Origin: Humibacillus xanthopallidus
GTDB taxonomy: Bacteria; Actinomycetota; Actinomycetes; Actinomycetales; Dermatophilaceae
Direction: 5' to 3'
Length of the DNA stretch: 64,000 bases
Assembly (NCBI RefSeq): GCF_006717145.1
Contig: NZ_VFQF01000003.1
Coordinates: forward strand, 248,001-312,000
Positions 49,732 through 58,882 of the stretch are shown one piece after another (position 1 is the first letter of the stretch; each line of letters starts with the position of its first letter). A program made the position numbers and the translations under genes. The notes under the pieces were generated by a model. It saw only the letters and a list, made by a program, of their open reading frames with translations, was not told the DNA's origin and ran no database searches.

Positions 49732-50841
49732 ATGTCACGACCGCACGCGGCCGCCATCGTCGAGGACACCGTCCACGAGCAGATCGAACGCGTGCTCCGA
49801 AGCCGCGGCTGGGGCAACCGCGTCATCACGCACGTGGGCTACGGCTCACCCTCCTTCGTCCGGGTCTTTGCCCGGATCCTCCTCGGGCGCAAGGGCCGTG
49901 AGAACACCGAAGGCCCCGAGAGCCGCCAGGACGCGACGGGCGCCCTGAGCCCCGCACACTACGACCGCGGCTGGCGCGCCTTCCTCACCTCGCCAGCGAC
50001 CGGGGTGCCGGTCAAGGTCACCGCGGGCGACCGCGAGATCTACGGCCGCTCCGACCGCGGCGGACACGTCGACATCGTCGCCCGCGATCACGGTCTCGCG
50101 CCCGGCTGGCAGCAGGTCGTCGTCGAGGCCCAGGGCACGGCGCCTGTCGCGGCCGACGTCTTCATCGTCGCCGACGACGTGCGCTTCGGCCTCGTCAGCG
50201 ACATCGACGACACCGTCATCACGACGATGCTCCCTCGCCCGATGATCGCCGCCTTCAACACCTTCGTGCGGCGCGGCAAGGCCCGTCACGCGGTGCCCGG
50301 CATGGCGCCGATGTATCGCCGCCTCCTCGCGGCCCACCCCGGTGCGCCGATCGTCTACGTCTCGACCGGCGCGTGGAACACCGCCGCGACGCTCAACCGC
50401 TTCCTCCTCGAGAACGGCTTCCCGCTCGGGCCGCTCATGCTGACCGACTGGGGCCCGACCAACACCGGGTGGTTCCGCAGCGGCCAGGACCACAAGCGCA
50501 CCTGCCTCCACCGGCTGGCCCGCGACTTCCCCGACATCCGCTGGCTGCTCGTCGGCGACGACGGCCAGCACGACCCGCAGCTCTATGCCGAGTTCGCCGA
50601 GGCGCGCCCCGACCGCGTCGACGCCGTCTGCATCCGCCACCTCTCGCCGACCGAGCAGGTGCTGAGCAACCCGATGAAGATCGACGCACCGGCCCGCTCG
50701 ATGGGGCCGCGCAGCGTCTCGACCTTCTCGGCGCCCGACGGCTACGCCCTCCTTCGCGCGCTGAACGAGCAGGGCCGCGTCGGCGACCCGGTGGCCGAGC
50801 ACGAGCAGCCCTCACGCCCCCTGCGACAGCCCACCCGCTGA
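49732..50841 (+). CDS. App1-like (DUF2183) phosphatidate phosphatase domain protein
   Basis: The 369-residue protein has the HAD-type phosphatase motif DIDDTVITT near residue 160, followed by YVSTGAWN and LVGDDGQHDPQLY, which define the App1/DUF2183 family. The yeast App1 enzyme removes phosphate from phosphatidate; in bacteria the substrate is unproven. The N-terminal 150 residues form a beta-rich domain usual in the bacterial proteins. No signal peptide is seen. It precedes the glycosylase gene by 25 bp and may share its transcript. Confidence 0.88.
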   Translation: MSRPHAAAIVEDTVHEQIERVLRSRGWGNRVITHVGYGSPSFVRVFARILLGRKGRENTEGPESRQDATGALSPAHYDRGWRAFLTSPATGVPVKVTAGDREIYGRSDRGGHVDIVARDHGLAPGWQQVVVEAQGTAPVAADVFIVADDVRFGLVSDIDDTVITTMLPRPMIAAFNTFVRRGKARHAVPGMAPMYRRLLAAHPGAPIVYVSTGAWNTAATLNRFLLENGFPLGPLMLTDWGPTNTGWFRSGQDHKRTCLHRLARDFPDIRWLLVGDDGQHDPQLYAEFAEARPDRVDAVCIRHLSPTEQVLSNPMKIDAPARSMGPRSVSTFSAPDGYALLRALNEQGRVGDPVAEHEQPSRPLRQPTR

Positions 50842-50866
50842 CGCCCCCGGATGTCAGACTGAGCCC

Positions 50867-51727
50867 ATGCCTGAGCTGCCCGAGGTGCAGGCGCTCGTCG
50901 ACTTCCTCGCCGAGCGCACCGATGGTCTGGCCATCACCGCGGTCGAGCTCGCCTCGTTCAGTGTGCTGAAGACCTTCAACCCGCCGCCGCAGGCGCTCGA
51001 GGGCAGCCCGATCGACGGCGTGCACCGCCACGGCAAGTTCCTCGACATCGACGCCGACGGCATCCACCTCGTCTTCCACCTCGCGCGCGCCGGCTGGCTG
51101 CGCTGGTCCGACCAGCTGCCGACGACCGTCGTGCGCCCCGGCAAGTCTCCGATCGCCCTGCGGGTCAGGCTCTCCGACGGCTCGGGCTTCGACCTCACCG
51201 AGGCCGGCACGAAGAAGTCGCTCGCCGCCTACATCGTCAAGGACCCGGCCGAGGTGCCCGGCATCGCCCGCCTGGGCCCCGACCCGCTCGCCGACGACTT
51301 CACGCTCGAGCGCTTCCGTGAGCTGCTCGCCGGGCGCCGCACGCAGATCAAGGGGCTGCTGCGCGACCAGGAGTTCATCGCGGGCGTCGGCAACGCCTAC
51401 TCCGACGAGATCCTCCACGTCGCCAGGATCAGCCCCTTCGCGCTCGCGGGCACGCTCCCTCCCGAGGTCGTCGATCGGCTGTATGCCGCCCTGCGCGACA
51501 CGCTCAAGGGTGCCGTCGCGACGGCGTCGGGCAAGCCGGCCAAGGAGCTCAAGGACGCCAAGCGGGCCGGCATGCGGGTCCACGCCCGCACCGGCCAGCC
51601 GTGCCCGGTGTGCGGTGACACGGTGCGTGAGGTGTCCTTCGCCGACACGTCGCTGCAGTACTGCCCGACCTGCCAGACCGGCGGCAAGCCGCTCGCCGAC
51701 CGCCGGATGAGCCGCCTGCTCAAGTGA
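50867..51727 (+). CDS. Fpg/Nei family DNA glycosylase
   Basis: The 286-residue protein starts MPELPEVQ, supplying the catalytic N-terminal Pro and Glu, has a Lys in HRHGKFLDID, the H2TH region with FIAGVGNAYSDEIL, and a C-terminal zinc finger with CPVCGD and YCPTCQTGG. It removes oxidised bases from DNA and cleaves the strand. Whether it is Fpg-like or Nei-like cannot be settled by eye; the divergence of the middle resembles the actinobacterial Nei-like clade. Confidence 0.92.
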   Translation: MPELPEVQALVDFLAERTDGLAITAVELASFSVLKTFNPPPQALEGSPIDGVHRHGKFLDIDADGIHLVFHLARAGWLRWSDQLPTTVVRPGKSPIALRVRLSDGSGFDLTEAGTKKSLAAYIVKDPAEVPGIARLGPDPLADDFTLERFRELLAGRRTQIKGLLRDQEFIAGVGNAYSDEILHVARISPFALAGTLPPEVVDRLYAALRDTLKGAVATASGKPAKELKDAKRAGMRVHARTGQPCPVCGDTVREVSFADTSLQYCPTCQTGGKPLADRRMSRLLK

Positions 51728-51791
51728 GCCCGCCAAGGTGCGAAGCGTCCGAGATGCAACGTTTCGCCACACATGGTTGTCTCTCTGGGAC

Positions 51792-52562
51792 ATGAGGACC
51801 TCCACTCAATTCCGCCGCGCCCTGCCGCTCGTCGCCCTGCTCGCCGTCGTCGGCCCCACCGCCGCGTGCGGTCAGGCCGGCCCGTCGGGCAGCGCCACCC
51901 CCGCGGGCGGTGCCGCATCGACCAGCAGCCCGGCTGCCTCCACCGACCCGACCGACGGCGCGGCCTCGTCGGGAGCCGGAGCGTCGGCAAGCGGCCACGG
52001 GGTGCGGCTCGAGGCGACCTTCGCAATCGGCTTCCCCGAGCAGCCGGTCGACCCGGGCGTGCGCAGGAAGCCGGGCGTCGTCGTGACCTACACGCTGACC
52101 CGCGAGGGCGGCGGCGCCGGCGAGCTCGTGGCCTACGACGTCGTGCCCGACAGCCTCGGCTCGGCCGGACTGCCACCCGACGTCAACCCCGAGCACGCCT
52201 GGGTCTACGCCAGCGGCCCCGCGGTCCGGATCAGCAAGCAGGGCTTCGCCAGCGCCCCAGGCACGACCTTCGTCGCCGCCCCCACGACCGGCGCGCGCGT
52301 GATCCCGGCCGACAGCCCGCTCCAGGGCCGGGCGTATGCCGTGTCGCCCGCTGAGCTCGACGTGCCGGGTGCCGAGTTCGCGGCTCCGCGTGCCCCGCTC
52401 CCGTCGGGAAGCAGCGACTGGGAGTTCTGCGTGCAGGTCGGCGAGCGCCTGCCGGGGATGCGTCCCTCAACGGTCGGTCAGGGCGTGCTCGAGGCCCCGG
52501 TGCGGGCCCCCGAGGGTGACGAGCTGGTCTGCACACCCGCGGTGACGCTCACCGTGCCCTGA
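51792..52562 (+). CDS. putative lipoprotein of unknown function
   Basis: The 256-residue protein has a lipoprotein signal peptide ending GPTAACG near residue 26, an Ala/Ser/Thr-rich linker to about residue 70, and a beta-rich domain with LEATFAIGFPEQPVD and FCVQVGERLPGM. No family recognised. ATG 51792 is chosen since the upstream frame lacks a signal peptide. It follows the glycosylase gene by 64 bp on the same strand. Confidence 0.75.
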   Translation: MRTSTQFRRALPLVALLAVVGPTAACGQAGPSGSATPAGGAASTSSPAASTDPTDGAASSGAGASASGHGVRLEATFAIGFPEQPVDPGVRRKPGVVVTYTLTREGGGAGELVAYDVVPDSLGSAGLPPDVNPEHAWVYASGPAVRISKQGFASAPGTTFVAAPTTGARVIPADSPLQGRAYAVSPAELDVPGAEFAAPRAPLPSGSSDWEFCVQVGERLPGMRPSTVGQGVLEAPVRAPEGDELVCTPAVTLTVP

Positions 52563-52582
52563 CGAGGCAGACGCACGGATCG

Positions 52583-53098
52583 CTACGAGCCCATCACGAG
52601 GGAGAAACCGAGCGTCCACAGCACCCTGAGCACGAGGGCTGCGATGGCCCAGTTGCGCGCCAGGCGCGAGGTGCGCTCGGCGTCGGCGACCCGCCCGGCC
52701 CGCAGGAGCCTGCCCACCGAGAGGGAGAGGAAGATCGCGACGATGCCGAGCGGGGGGAACCCGAAGAAGGTCGCGAAGATCGCCAGCCCGAGGTAGCGCC
52801 GTGGGGTGAACGCCCACTGCTGGCCGACCGGAGACGGCGGCGGGGCCGAGCGGTAGGACTGCGAGGCACGCCGGGCGGGCGCTGGCGGCGGCGGCGGGCC
52901 CGAGCTCTGCGGCAGGACCGGCCCTGGAGTCTGCGGCACAACCGGCCCCGGAGCGTGCGGCAGCGGCGGGCCCTGCTGCGTCGGACCTGCAGCACCGGTG
53001 TGGTCGCTCGTCGGGTCGAGCGGTGGCAGCCAGGCCGACCAGCGGTCGGCATCCGGGTCCGGCTCTGTCGCGTCGTCGCGGTCTCGGTGATCGGTCAT
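52583..53098 (-). CDS. CD225/dispanin-like membrane protein
   Basis: The 171-residue protein has a Pro/Gln-rich cytoplasmic N-terminus (about 90 residues) and two hydrophobic segments near the C-terminus. The conserved stretch YLGLAIFATFFGFPPLGIVAIFLS, followed by ADAERTSRLARNWAI, matches the CD225 (interferon-induced transmembrane) family, which is common in Actinobacteria. Function is unknown. It is convergent with the preceding lipoprotein gene. Confidence 0.83.
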   Translation of the reverse strand: MTDHRDRDDATEPDPDADRWSAWLPPLDPTSDHTGAAGPTQQGPPLPHAPGPVVPQTPGPVLPQSSGPPPPPAPARRASQSYRSAPPPSPVGQQWAFTPRRYLGLAIFATFFGFPPLGIVAIFLSLSVGRLLRAGRVADAERTSRLARNWAIAALVLRVLWTLGFSLVMGS

Positions 53099-53154
53099 CT
53101 CGGGAAGGTCGTCATCTCGCGAAGGGGGCCGCACGGCATACGGCCCCGGGTGGG

Positions 53155-53478
53155 TCAGAGGATGCGGGGCTCTCCGGAGCCCGCGAGCTGCTTGCCGGCC
53201 GAGTGCCACGCGCGCATGCCGCCCTCGACGTTGGCGACGTCGAAGCCCTGCTGGGCGAGCCACGCCACGGCGCGGCCGGAGCGACCGCCGCTGCGGCAGA
53301 CGATCGGGATGGTGTCGTCGGTGTCGGGCAGCTCGTCGAGGCGGGCCGGCAGGTCACTGAGCGGGATGTGGACGGCGTTGGGCGCGTGCCCGGCAGCCCA
53401 CTCGTCGGCCTCTCGGACGTCGACGATGACGGCATCGTCGGGCAGCTCGGTCACGGTCGTCGTGGGGATCGTGCTCAT
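53155..53478 (-). CDS. single-domain rhodanese-like protein
   Basis: The 107-residue protein has VIVDVREADEWAAGHAPNAV and the active-site loop CRSGGRSGRA, so the catalytic Cys is present. It likely carries a persulfide in sulfur transfer; a link to molybdenum cofactor sulfuration is possible but unsupported. ATG 53478 is used, as the longer frame overlaps the divergent pdxY. Confidence 0.9.
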   Translation of the reverse strand: MSTIPTTTVTELPDDAVIVDVREADEWAAGHAPNAVHIPLSDLPARLDELPDTDDTIPIVCRSGGRSGRAVAWLAQQGFDVANVEGGMRAWHSAGKQLAGSGEPRIL

Positions 53479-53536
53479 GCTCCATCCTCGCACGGCCGAC
53501 CGCGGCTCACGCGGGAGAGCACTAGCCTTGCGACTC

Positions 53537-54385
53537 GTGAAGATCATGTCGATCCAGTCCCACGTCGCCTACGGTCACGCCGGCAACTCGGCCGCCGTGT
53601 TCCCGCTCCAGCGACTCGGTCACGAGGTCTACCCCGTGCTCACGGTGACCTTCTCCAACCACACCGGCTACGGCGAGACGCGGGGGCCGCTCATCGCCCC
53701 GTCCGACGTGGCCGAGGTCATCAACGGCATCGAGGACCGTGGCGCGTTCCCGACGATCGACGCGGTGCTGTCGGGCTACCTCGGCGCCGAGGCGGTCGCC
53801 AACGTCGTGCTCGACGCGGTCGAGCGGGTCAAGGCGGCCAACCCGGCCGCGATCTACTGCTGTGACCCCGTCATGGGCGACGTCGGGCGCGGCTTCTTCG
53901 TGCGCCCCGGCATTCCGGAGTTCATGCGTGACCACGTCGTGCCCAAGGCCGACATCGTCACGCCCAACCAGTTCGAGCTCGAGCACCTCGTCGGTCGCTC
54001 GGTGACGACGCAGGAGAGCCTGCTCGAGGCGGCGCAGGAGCTGCGCTCGGTCGGCCCCGACGTCGTGCTCGTCACGAGCGCGCTCACCTCCGACACTCCC
54101 GAGGGGTCGATCCAGATGGCCTGCGTAACGGGCGAGGGCTCGTGGCTGGTGACGACGCCGATGCTGCCGATGACGGTGCGCGGTGGCGGCGACGTGACGG
54201 CCGCGGTCTTCCTCGCGCACCTGCTGACCGACGGCCCGCAGGTGGCGCTCGCCCGCACCGCCGCAACGATGTATGCCGTGCTGGAGCGCACTCACGCGGC
54301 CGGCTCCGACGAGATGCTGCTCGTGCAGGAGCAGGACTCCATCGCGGCGCCGGACGAGGTTTTTGAAATCTTCGCTACCAGTTGA
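53537..54385 (+). CDS. pdxY: pyridoxal kinase
   Basis: The 282-residue protein has the PdxY/PdxK pattern: MSIQSHVAYGHAGNSAAVFP at the start, YCCDPVMGD, and VTPNQFELEHL, plus the anion-hole and catalytic Asp segment RGGGDVTAAVFLAHLL. It phosphorylates pyridoxal to pyridoxal 5'-phosphate in the salvage pathway. The GTG at 53537 gives the usual length. A strong Rho-independent terminator follows. Confidence 0.92.
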   Translation: MKIMSIQSHVAYGHAGNSAAVFPLQRLGHEVYPVLTVTFSNHTGYGETRGPLIAPSDVAEVINGIEDRGAFPTIDAVLSGYLGAEAVANVVLDAVERVKAANPAAIYCCDPVMGDVGRGFFVRPGIPEFMRDHVVPKADIVTPNQFELEHLVGRSVTTQESLLEAAQELRSVGPDVVLVTSALTSDTPEGSIQMACVTGEGSWLVTTPMLPMTVRGGGDVTAAVFLAHLLTDGPQVALARTAATMYAVLERTHAAGSDEMLLVQEQDSIAAPDEVFEIFATS

Positions 54386-54412
54386 CCGATCGGGCTCTGA
54401 GCGCGTTATAGT
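54382..54412 (+). promoter_or_regulatory. possible sigma70-type promoter overlapping the pdxY stop
   Basis: TTGACC (54382-54387) and TATAGT (54407-54412) are close to consensus but 19 bases apart, slightly long. A start about seven bases later would coincide with the terminator hairpin, giving an RNA of about 45-50 bases. It may be chance, but AT-rich boxes are rare in this DNA. Confidence 0.4.
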
Positions 54413-54418
54413 CTCATC

Positions 54419-54465
54419 GCGCCGTTCCGCATGACCACCCCTGACCGTGCGGAACGGCGCTTTTT
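54419..54465 (+). terminator. Rho-independent terminator after pdxY
   Basis: GCGCCGTTCCGCA (54419-54431) pairs perfectly with 54448-54460 over a 16-base loop and is followed by five T residues. It is the clearest intrinsic terminator in the window. Confidence 0.92.
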
Positions 54466-54653
54466 CACGCCCACATTCAGTGGAATCCGAATCAAATGAT
54501 GCCGGGGCGACCGGAGACCGTGCGTCGGGGCAGGGGGGCTCCCAGGGGGTCGCAGGGAGCTCGTAGGGGGCTCGGAGGCTGCCGCGCGACGCGCCGATGC
54601 GTGTCTATCCGGATGTCTCAGGTTTTCGATAGAGATGCGTATACCCTCCGATC

Positions 54654-55928
54654 GTGGACCCGATCACGAACCCGTATGCGCCCGGCGCCGGTCAGCGCCC
54701 ACCCGAGCTCGCCGGCCGCGACGAGCAGCTGCGCACCTTCGACGTCGTGCTCGAGCGGATCGCGCGCGGCCGTTCGGAGCGCTCGATCGTCCTGACGGGT
54801 CTGCGCGGGGTCGGCAAGACGGTCCTGCTCAATGCGCTGCGCAGCTCGGCGGTGCGCGCCAACTGGGGCACCGGCAAGTTCGAGGCGCGACCCGACCAGC
54901 GGCTGCGGCGTCCGATCGCGGCCGCCGCGCACCAGGCCGTGCGCGAGCTGGGGCACCCCCGCGGCTCCGAGGTCGACCAGGTGCTCGGCATCGTCAAGGC
55001 CTTCGCCCTGCGGGAGGCGCCCAGCGCCGCCAAGCTGCGCGACCGGTGGCAGCCGGGCATCGACGTGCCCGCGGTGACCGGGCGGGCCGACTCCGGAGAC
55101 ATCGAGATCGACCTCGTCGAGCTCTTCACCGACATCGGGGGCCTCGCCGCCGACGTGGGCAAGGGCGTCGCCATCTTCATCGACGAGATGCAGGACCTCG
55201 ACCCCGAGGACGTCTCGGCGCTCTGCGCGGCCTGCCACGAGATCTCGCAGTCGGGGCTGCCCGTCATCGTCGTCGGCGCCGGGCTGCCCCACCTGCCGGC
55301 GGTGCTCTCGGCGTCGAAGTCCTACTCCGAGAGGCTCTTCCGCTACTCCCGTATCGACCGCCTCCCGCGAGAGGCTGCCGACCAGGCGCTGGTGGGGCCC
55401 GCCGCCGAGGAGCAGTGTGAGTTCACGCCCGAGGCCCTCGACGAGATGTATTCCATCACCGCGGGCTACCCCTACTTCATCCAGGCGTACGGCAAGGTCG
55501 TGTGGGACGTCGCGCCGACCTCACCGGTCACGGCCCAGGACATCCGCGTCGCGGCACCCGAGGCCGAGTCCGAGCTGGCGGTCGGCTTCTTCGGCTCACG
55601 CTACGAGCGGGCGACGCCTGCCGAGCGCGAGTACCTGCGCGCCATGGCCGATGCCGCCTTGTTGGGTTCGCCTGGTGCAGAGGCAGATTCGTCGGGGACT
55701 GAAGGCGGCGACGCGACTGGCGTGACGGCATACGCGATGGTGGGTGAGCGGGAGGCCGTGCCCACCTCGGCGGTGGCCGAGGTGCTGGGGCGCAAGCCGC
55801 AGTCGCTGTCGCCGGCGCGTGACGCCCTCATCAAGAAGGGGCTCATCTACTCCGGCGAGCGCGGGCTCATCGCCTTCACGGTGCCGCACTTCGGTCGCTA
55901 CCTGCGCACGACGGCCCTCGCCGGCTGA
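54654..55928 (+). CDS. AAA ATPase, Orc1/Cdc6-like ATP-binding protein
   Basis: The 424-residue protein has Walker A LRGVGKTVLL near residue 50 and Walker B IFIDEMQDL near 177, with sensor-like VVGAGLPHLP, and a C-terminal winged-helix region (VAEVLGRKPQSLSPARDALIKKGLI). The family is widespread in Actinobacteria and is often annotated Orc1/Cdc6-like, but its role is not established. The insert at 337-355 (AEADSSGTEGGDATG) is a low-complexity loop. GTG 54654 is the start. Confidence 0.85.
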   Translation: MDPITNPYAPGAGQRPPELAGRDEQLRTFDVVLERIARGRSERSIVLTGLRGVGKTVLLNALRSSAVRANWGTGKFEARPDQRLRRPIAAAAHQAVRELGHPRGSEVDQVLGIVKAFALREAPSAAKLRDRWQPGIDVPAVTGRADSGDIEIDLVELFTDIGGLAADVGKGVAIFIDEMQDLDPEDVSALCAACHEISQSGLPVIVVGAGLPHLPAVLSASKSYSERLFRYSRIDRLPREAADQALVGPAAEEQCEFTPEALDEMYSITAGYPYFIQAYGKVVWDVAPTSPVTAQDIRVAAPEAESELAVGFFGSRYERATPAEREYLRAMADAALLGSPGAEADSSGTEGGDATGVTAYAMVGEREAVPTSAVAEVLGRKPQSLSPARDALIKKGLIYSGERGLIAFTVPHFGRYLRTTALAG

Positions 55929-55961
55929 GTCCTTCGCTGTGTGACCGGCTGCTCACGGGGC

Positions 55962-56480
55962 TCAGAGACCGAGTTCCACTGGCGCGCAGGGGACGTCACC
56001 GGCGACCAGTGCCGCGAGCGGGGTGGCGAGGTCGCGCGGTGAGAAGAGGTCGGGGCCGTCGTAGGCGGCGATGTCTGCGTGCTGCCACCACCGCATCGCG
56101 CTGATGTGCTCGGCGGCGAGCTCGGCATCGGACAGCGCGCCGCGAGGGTCGAAGGTTGGGGTGCGGACGAGGAAGTAGTCGTTGACCACCCCGTCGTAGC
56201 CGTCGGCGTGACCCGCCTCGACAACCTCCTGGTGCCAGACGTGAGGTGGGTCCGCGTCGATGACGAGCCCCGTCTCCTCGTGCAGCTCCCGGCGCAGGGC
56301 CTCGAGCGGCAGCTCACCGGGCTCGATGCCCCCGCCGGGGGCCGCCCACACGACGGTCGCGCCCGTCGGGACGGCCGGGTGCGGGAGGCTGAAGCGGCAG
56401 AGGAGGACGTGGTCGTCCTCAGCAAGGATGAGCGCGCGGGCGGCACGTCTCAGCCTCGGGGTGGCGGGCCCCCGGTTCAC
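55962..56480 (-). CDS. NUDIX hydrolase
   Basis: The 172-residue protein has the full Nudix box GGGIEPGELPLEALRRELHE then ETGL, with the Glu residues that bind metal. It should hydrolyse a nucleoside diphosphate linked to another group, with the substrate unknown. GTG 56480 overlaps the TetR stop as GTGA, so it is the last gene of the operon running leftward from 59.9 kb. Confidence 0.9.
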   Translation of the reverse strand: MNRGPATPRLRRAARALILAEDDHVLLCRFSLPHPAVPTGATVVWAAPGGGIEPGELPLEALRRELHEETGLVIDADPPHVWHQEVVEAGHADGYDGVVNDYFLVRTPTFDPRGALSDAELAAEHISAMRWWQHADIAAYDGPDLFSPRDLATPLAALVAGDVPCAPVELGL

Positions 56481-57091
56481 AGGAGCCCGGGGCCGGCCAG
56501 CAGGACGCGGACCTGGTCTCGGATCTCCTGCACGACCACATCGACCGGGTTGGCGATGTTGATGGTCGCCGCCATGCTGACGAACATGATCGCGGAGACG
56601 ATGTGCGCGAGCGTTGCCGCGTCGTCGGGGTTGACGCGTCCGCCCCGCCCCAGGACGTCGGCGACGGCCTCCTCGGTCTGCACGGTCAGGGCGAGCGCTT
56701 CGCCGTGGTGCGGCTCCTGGGGGTCGCCGAAGACGATCTCGCGCAGGTAGGTGCGCCCGTTGTCGACCTGCTTGCGGTTGCACTCGACGACCGGGCGGAT
56801 GATCGCCATCACGGCGTCGAGCAGGTCGGGGATGCCCTCGGCGGCGGAACGACCTCGGCTGAGCGCATCGGCGTAGGTGGCGTTCTGGACGAGCAGGAGC
56901 AGCTCGCCCTTGGACTTCACGTAGAGGAACAGCGTGCCTGCGCCGATGTCGGCCTTGTCGGCGATCTCCTGGGTGGTGACCTCGTCGACGCCGCGGGTGT
57001 CGAAGAGCTCTCGGGCGGCGGCGGTGATGCGGTCGAGCTTCTCCTGCTTGTTCCGTTCGCGCCGTCCGACGGGCTGGGAGGCGGGTGGCAT
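56477..57091 (-). CDS. TetR-family transcriptional regulator
   Basis: The 204-residue protein has an N-terminal TetR helix-turn-helix (RITAAARELFDTRGVDEVTTQEIADKAD split over residues 20-47, then GAGTLFLYVKSKGEL). The C-terminal ligand domain is typical in length. ATG 57091 with AGAAGGA upstream decides the start. It is cotranscribed with the SDR, hydrolase and oxidoreductase genes. The two palindromes TGAGTTAACTCA and TGAGTGCACTCA over the operon promoter are its likely operators, implying autoregulation. Confidence 0.9.
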   Translation of the reverse strand: MPPASQPVGRRERNKQEKLDRITAAARELFDTRGVDEVTTQEIADKADIGAGTLFLYVKSKGELLLLVQNATYADALSRGRSAAEGIPDLLDAVMAIIRPVVECNRKQVDNGRTYLREIVFGDPQEPHHGEALALTVQTEEAVADVLGRGGRVNPDDAATLAHIVSAIMFVSMAATINIANPVDVVVQEIRDQVRVLLAGPGLL

Positions 57092-57163
57092 GGTTGCCGT
57101 CCTTCTCTGCTGGGTGGGCACCTGCTGTGTGGCTCCTGCTGTGGGGCTCGAACGCGCCGGCGC

Positions 57164-57898
57164 TCATTCTTCCACGGAGGCGAGCGGGGCCCTCGTGGGG
57201 CGGACCTCGGGGTAGAGGGCCTCGACGGGGCTGCTGAGCGTGGCCCTGACGTGGGCGGACACCTCGTCGGCGACGACCTCGTACTCGTCGGCCTCGACGG
57301 CGTCGTAGACCATGGTCACGAGCGTGGCCGGCTGCAGCTTGGGGCCGTTCGCGTGCGCCGCCATGGCGGTGTCGACGTAGCCCATGTGCACACCGGTCAC
57401 GTGCACGCCGCGGGGCGAGAGCTCCAGGCGCAGCGAGTTGGTGGCCGACCACAGCGCGGCCTTGGAGGCGCTGTAGGCCCCGCCGAACGCGTACCAGCTC
57501 GCGACCGAGTGCACGTCGACGAGGACGGCCTGCGGAGCGGCGGACAAGGTCGGCGCGAAGGCGCGGGCAAGGAGCACCGGTCCGAAGAAGTTGGTCTCCA
57601 TGTTCGCCCGGAGGTCCGCCTCGGACGTCTCCAGCAGGCTGCCGCTCGGCGGGGTCGCGCCCGCGTTGTTGATGAGCGCCGTGACGTCTGGCGCGGCGGC
57701 CACGGCCGCGGAGATGGACGCGGGGTCGGTGACGTCGAGGGTGAGGGGGACGATGCGCTCGTCCTCCCACGGGCGAGGAGTGCGGGCGGTGGCGTAGACC
57801 TTCGCGGCGCCGCGCTCGAGCGCCTGGTGGACGAAGTGGGTCCCGATGCCGCCGTTCGCGCCGGTGACGAAGACTACTGCTCCATTGAGAGAAGGCAT
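57164..57898 (-). CDS. short-chain dehydrogenase/reductase
   Basis: The 244-residue enzyme has the cofactor motif VTGANGGIG near residue 11, NNAG near 77 and the catalytic Ser, Tyr and Lys in HSVASWYAFGGAYSASKAAL. It reduces or oxidises an unknown substrate with NAD(P). ATG 57898 fits the family N-terminus; the longer frame upstream is not credible. It is the third gene of the TetR-controlled operon. Confidence 0.92.
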   Translation of the reverse strand: MPSLNGAVVFVTGANGGIGTHFVHQALERGAAKVYATARTPRPWEDERIVPLTLDVTDPASISAAVAAAPDVTALINNAGATPPSGSLLETSEADLRANMETNFFGPVLLARAFAPTLSAAPQAVLVDVHSVASWYAFGGAYSASKAALWSATNSLRLELSPRGVHVTGVHMGYVDTAMAAHANGPKLQPATLVTMVYDAVEADEYEVVADEVSAHVRATLSSPVEALYPEVRPTRAPLASVEE

Positions 57899-57963
57899 GT
57901 GGTGGTGTTCTTTCCGTGGGTGTGCGGTGGGGGCGAGCGCTGGCGGGCTCGGCGCGGTGGCGG

Positions 57964-58833
57964 TCAGGCCTTGAGGAAGTCGACGGCGACGCGGGAGAAC
58001 GTGTCGTGGAACTGGAAGATGCCGCCGTGGCCGGAGTCGGGATAGATCACGAGCTCCGAGCCGTGGATGCGGCGGTGCAGGTCCTCGGAGAGCACGGAGG
58101 GCACCATGCGGTCGTTGTCGCCGTTGGCGACCAGGGTGGGCGCGGTGATCCTCGAGAGGTCGGCGGGTGTCGAGCGTCCCCACTTCTTGATCGCCTTGAG
58201 CTGCGTCTGGAACGCCTTCACCGAGACCGGCGCGTCGCGGTCGGCGGTGCGCTCCTTGAGCCGGCCGACGAACGCCTTGGCGGCCAGCTTGCCCGTGGTG
58301 TTGCGGTTGAAGAAGAGGAACTCCTTCGGGTCTGCCCTGGTCAGAGTGGCCCGGAGGATGTCGTAGTAGGTCGTGCGGGCCACCTTGTCCATGTCCTTCC
58401 CGCCGGCGGGGCCGGTGCCGGTGAGGACGAGCTTGCGGACGAGCCCGGGGTGCTTCACGACGAGGGCCTGGGCGACCATGCCGCCGAGGGAGAACGAGAA
58501 GATGTCGACCGTCTCGAAGCCGAGCGCGTCGATGAAGGTGGCAGCGTCGTCGGCCATCGCCTCGATGCTGTCGGGGACGGTGCCACTGGAGGCTCCGACG
58601 CCGCGGTTGTCGAAGGCGATGACGTGGTGCTCCGCGGCGACGGGGTCGATGATCCGCGGGTCCCAGTTGTCGAGGTTCGCGGCGAGGTGGACGAAGAAGA
58701 CGACGGGGATCCCGCCCCGCGGCCCCAGCTCGCGGTAGGCGTAGGTGACGCCGCCGGCGTCGATGGTGCGGGTGGGGGCGTTCTTGTAGCTGGTGATGAC
58801 GCCGTCCTGCGCGCCGTCGGTGTTGGTGCTCAC
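57964..58833 (-). CDS. alpha/beta hydrolase
   Basis: The 289-residue enzyme has the nucleophile elbow in FSFSLGGM, the acid in NGDNDRMV and His in PDSGHGG, completing the catalytic triad. PVVFFVHLAANLDNWDP gives the oxyanion region, with HL in place of the usual HG. GTG 58833 with AGGAGA upstream is the start. It may act on an ester or ketone-derived product together with the oxidoreductases of its operon; that is inference. Confidence 0.9.
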   Translation of the reverse strand: MSTNTDGAQDGVITSYKNAPTRTIDAGGVTYAYRELGPRGGIPVVFFVHLAANLDNWDPRIIDPVAAEHHVIAFDNRGVGASSGTVPDSIEAMADDAATFIDALGFETVDIFSFSLGGMVAQALVVKHPGLVRKLVLTGTGPAGGKDMDKVARTTYYDILRATLTRADPKEFLFFNRNTTGKLAAKAFVGRLKERTADRDAPVSVKAFQTQLKAIKKWGRSTPADLSRITAPTLVANGDNDRMVPSVLSEDLHRRIHGSELVIYPDSGHGGIFQFHDTFSRVAVDFLKA

Positions 58834-58882
58834 GATGTTCTCCTGGTGCGTGGGTGCGTGGGTGCGTGGTTCGGACGAGCTG

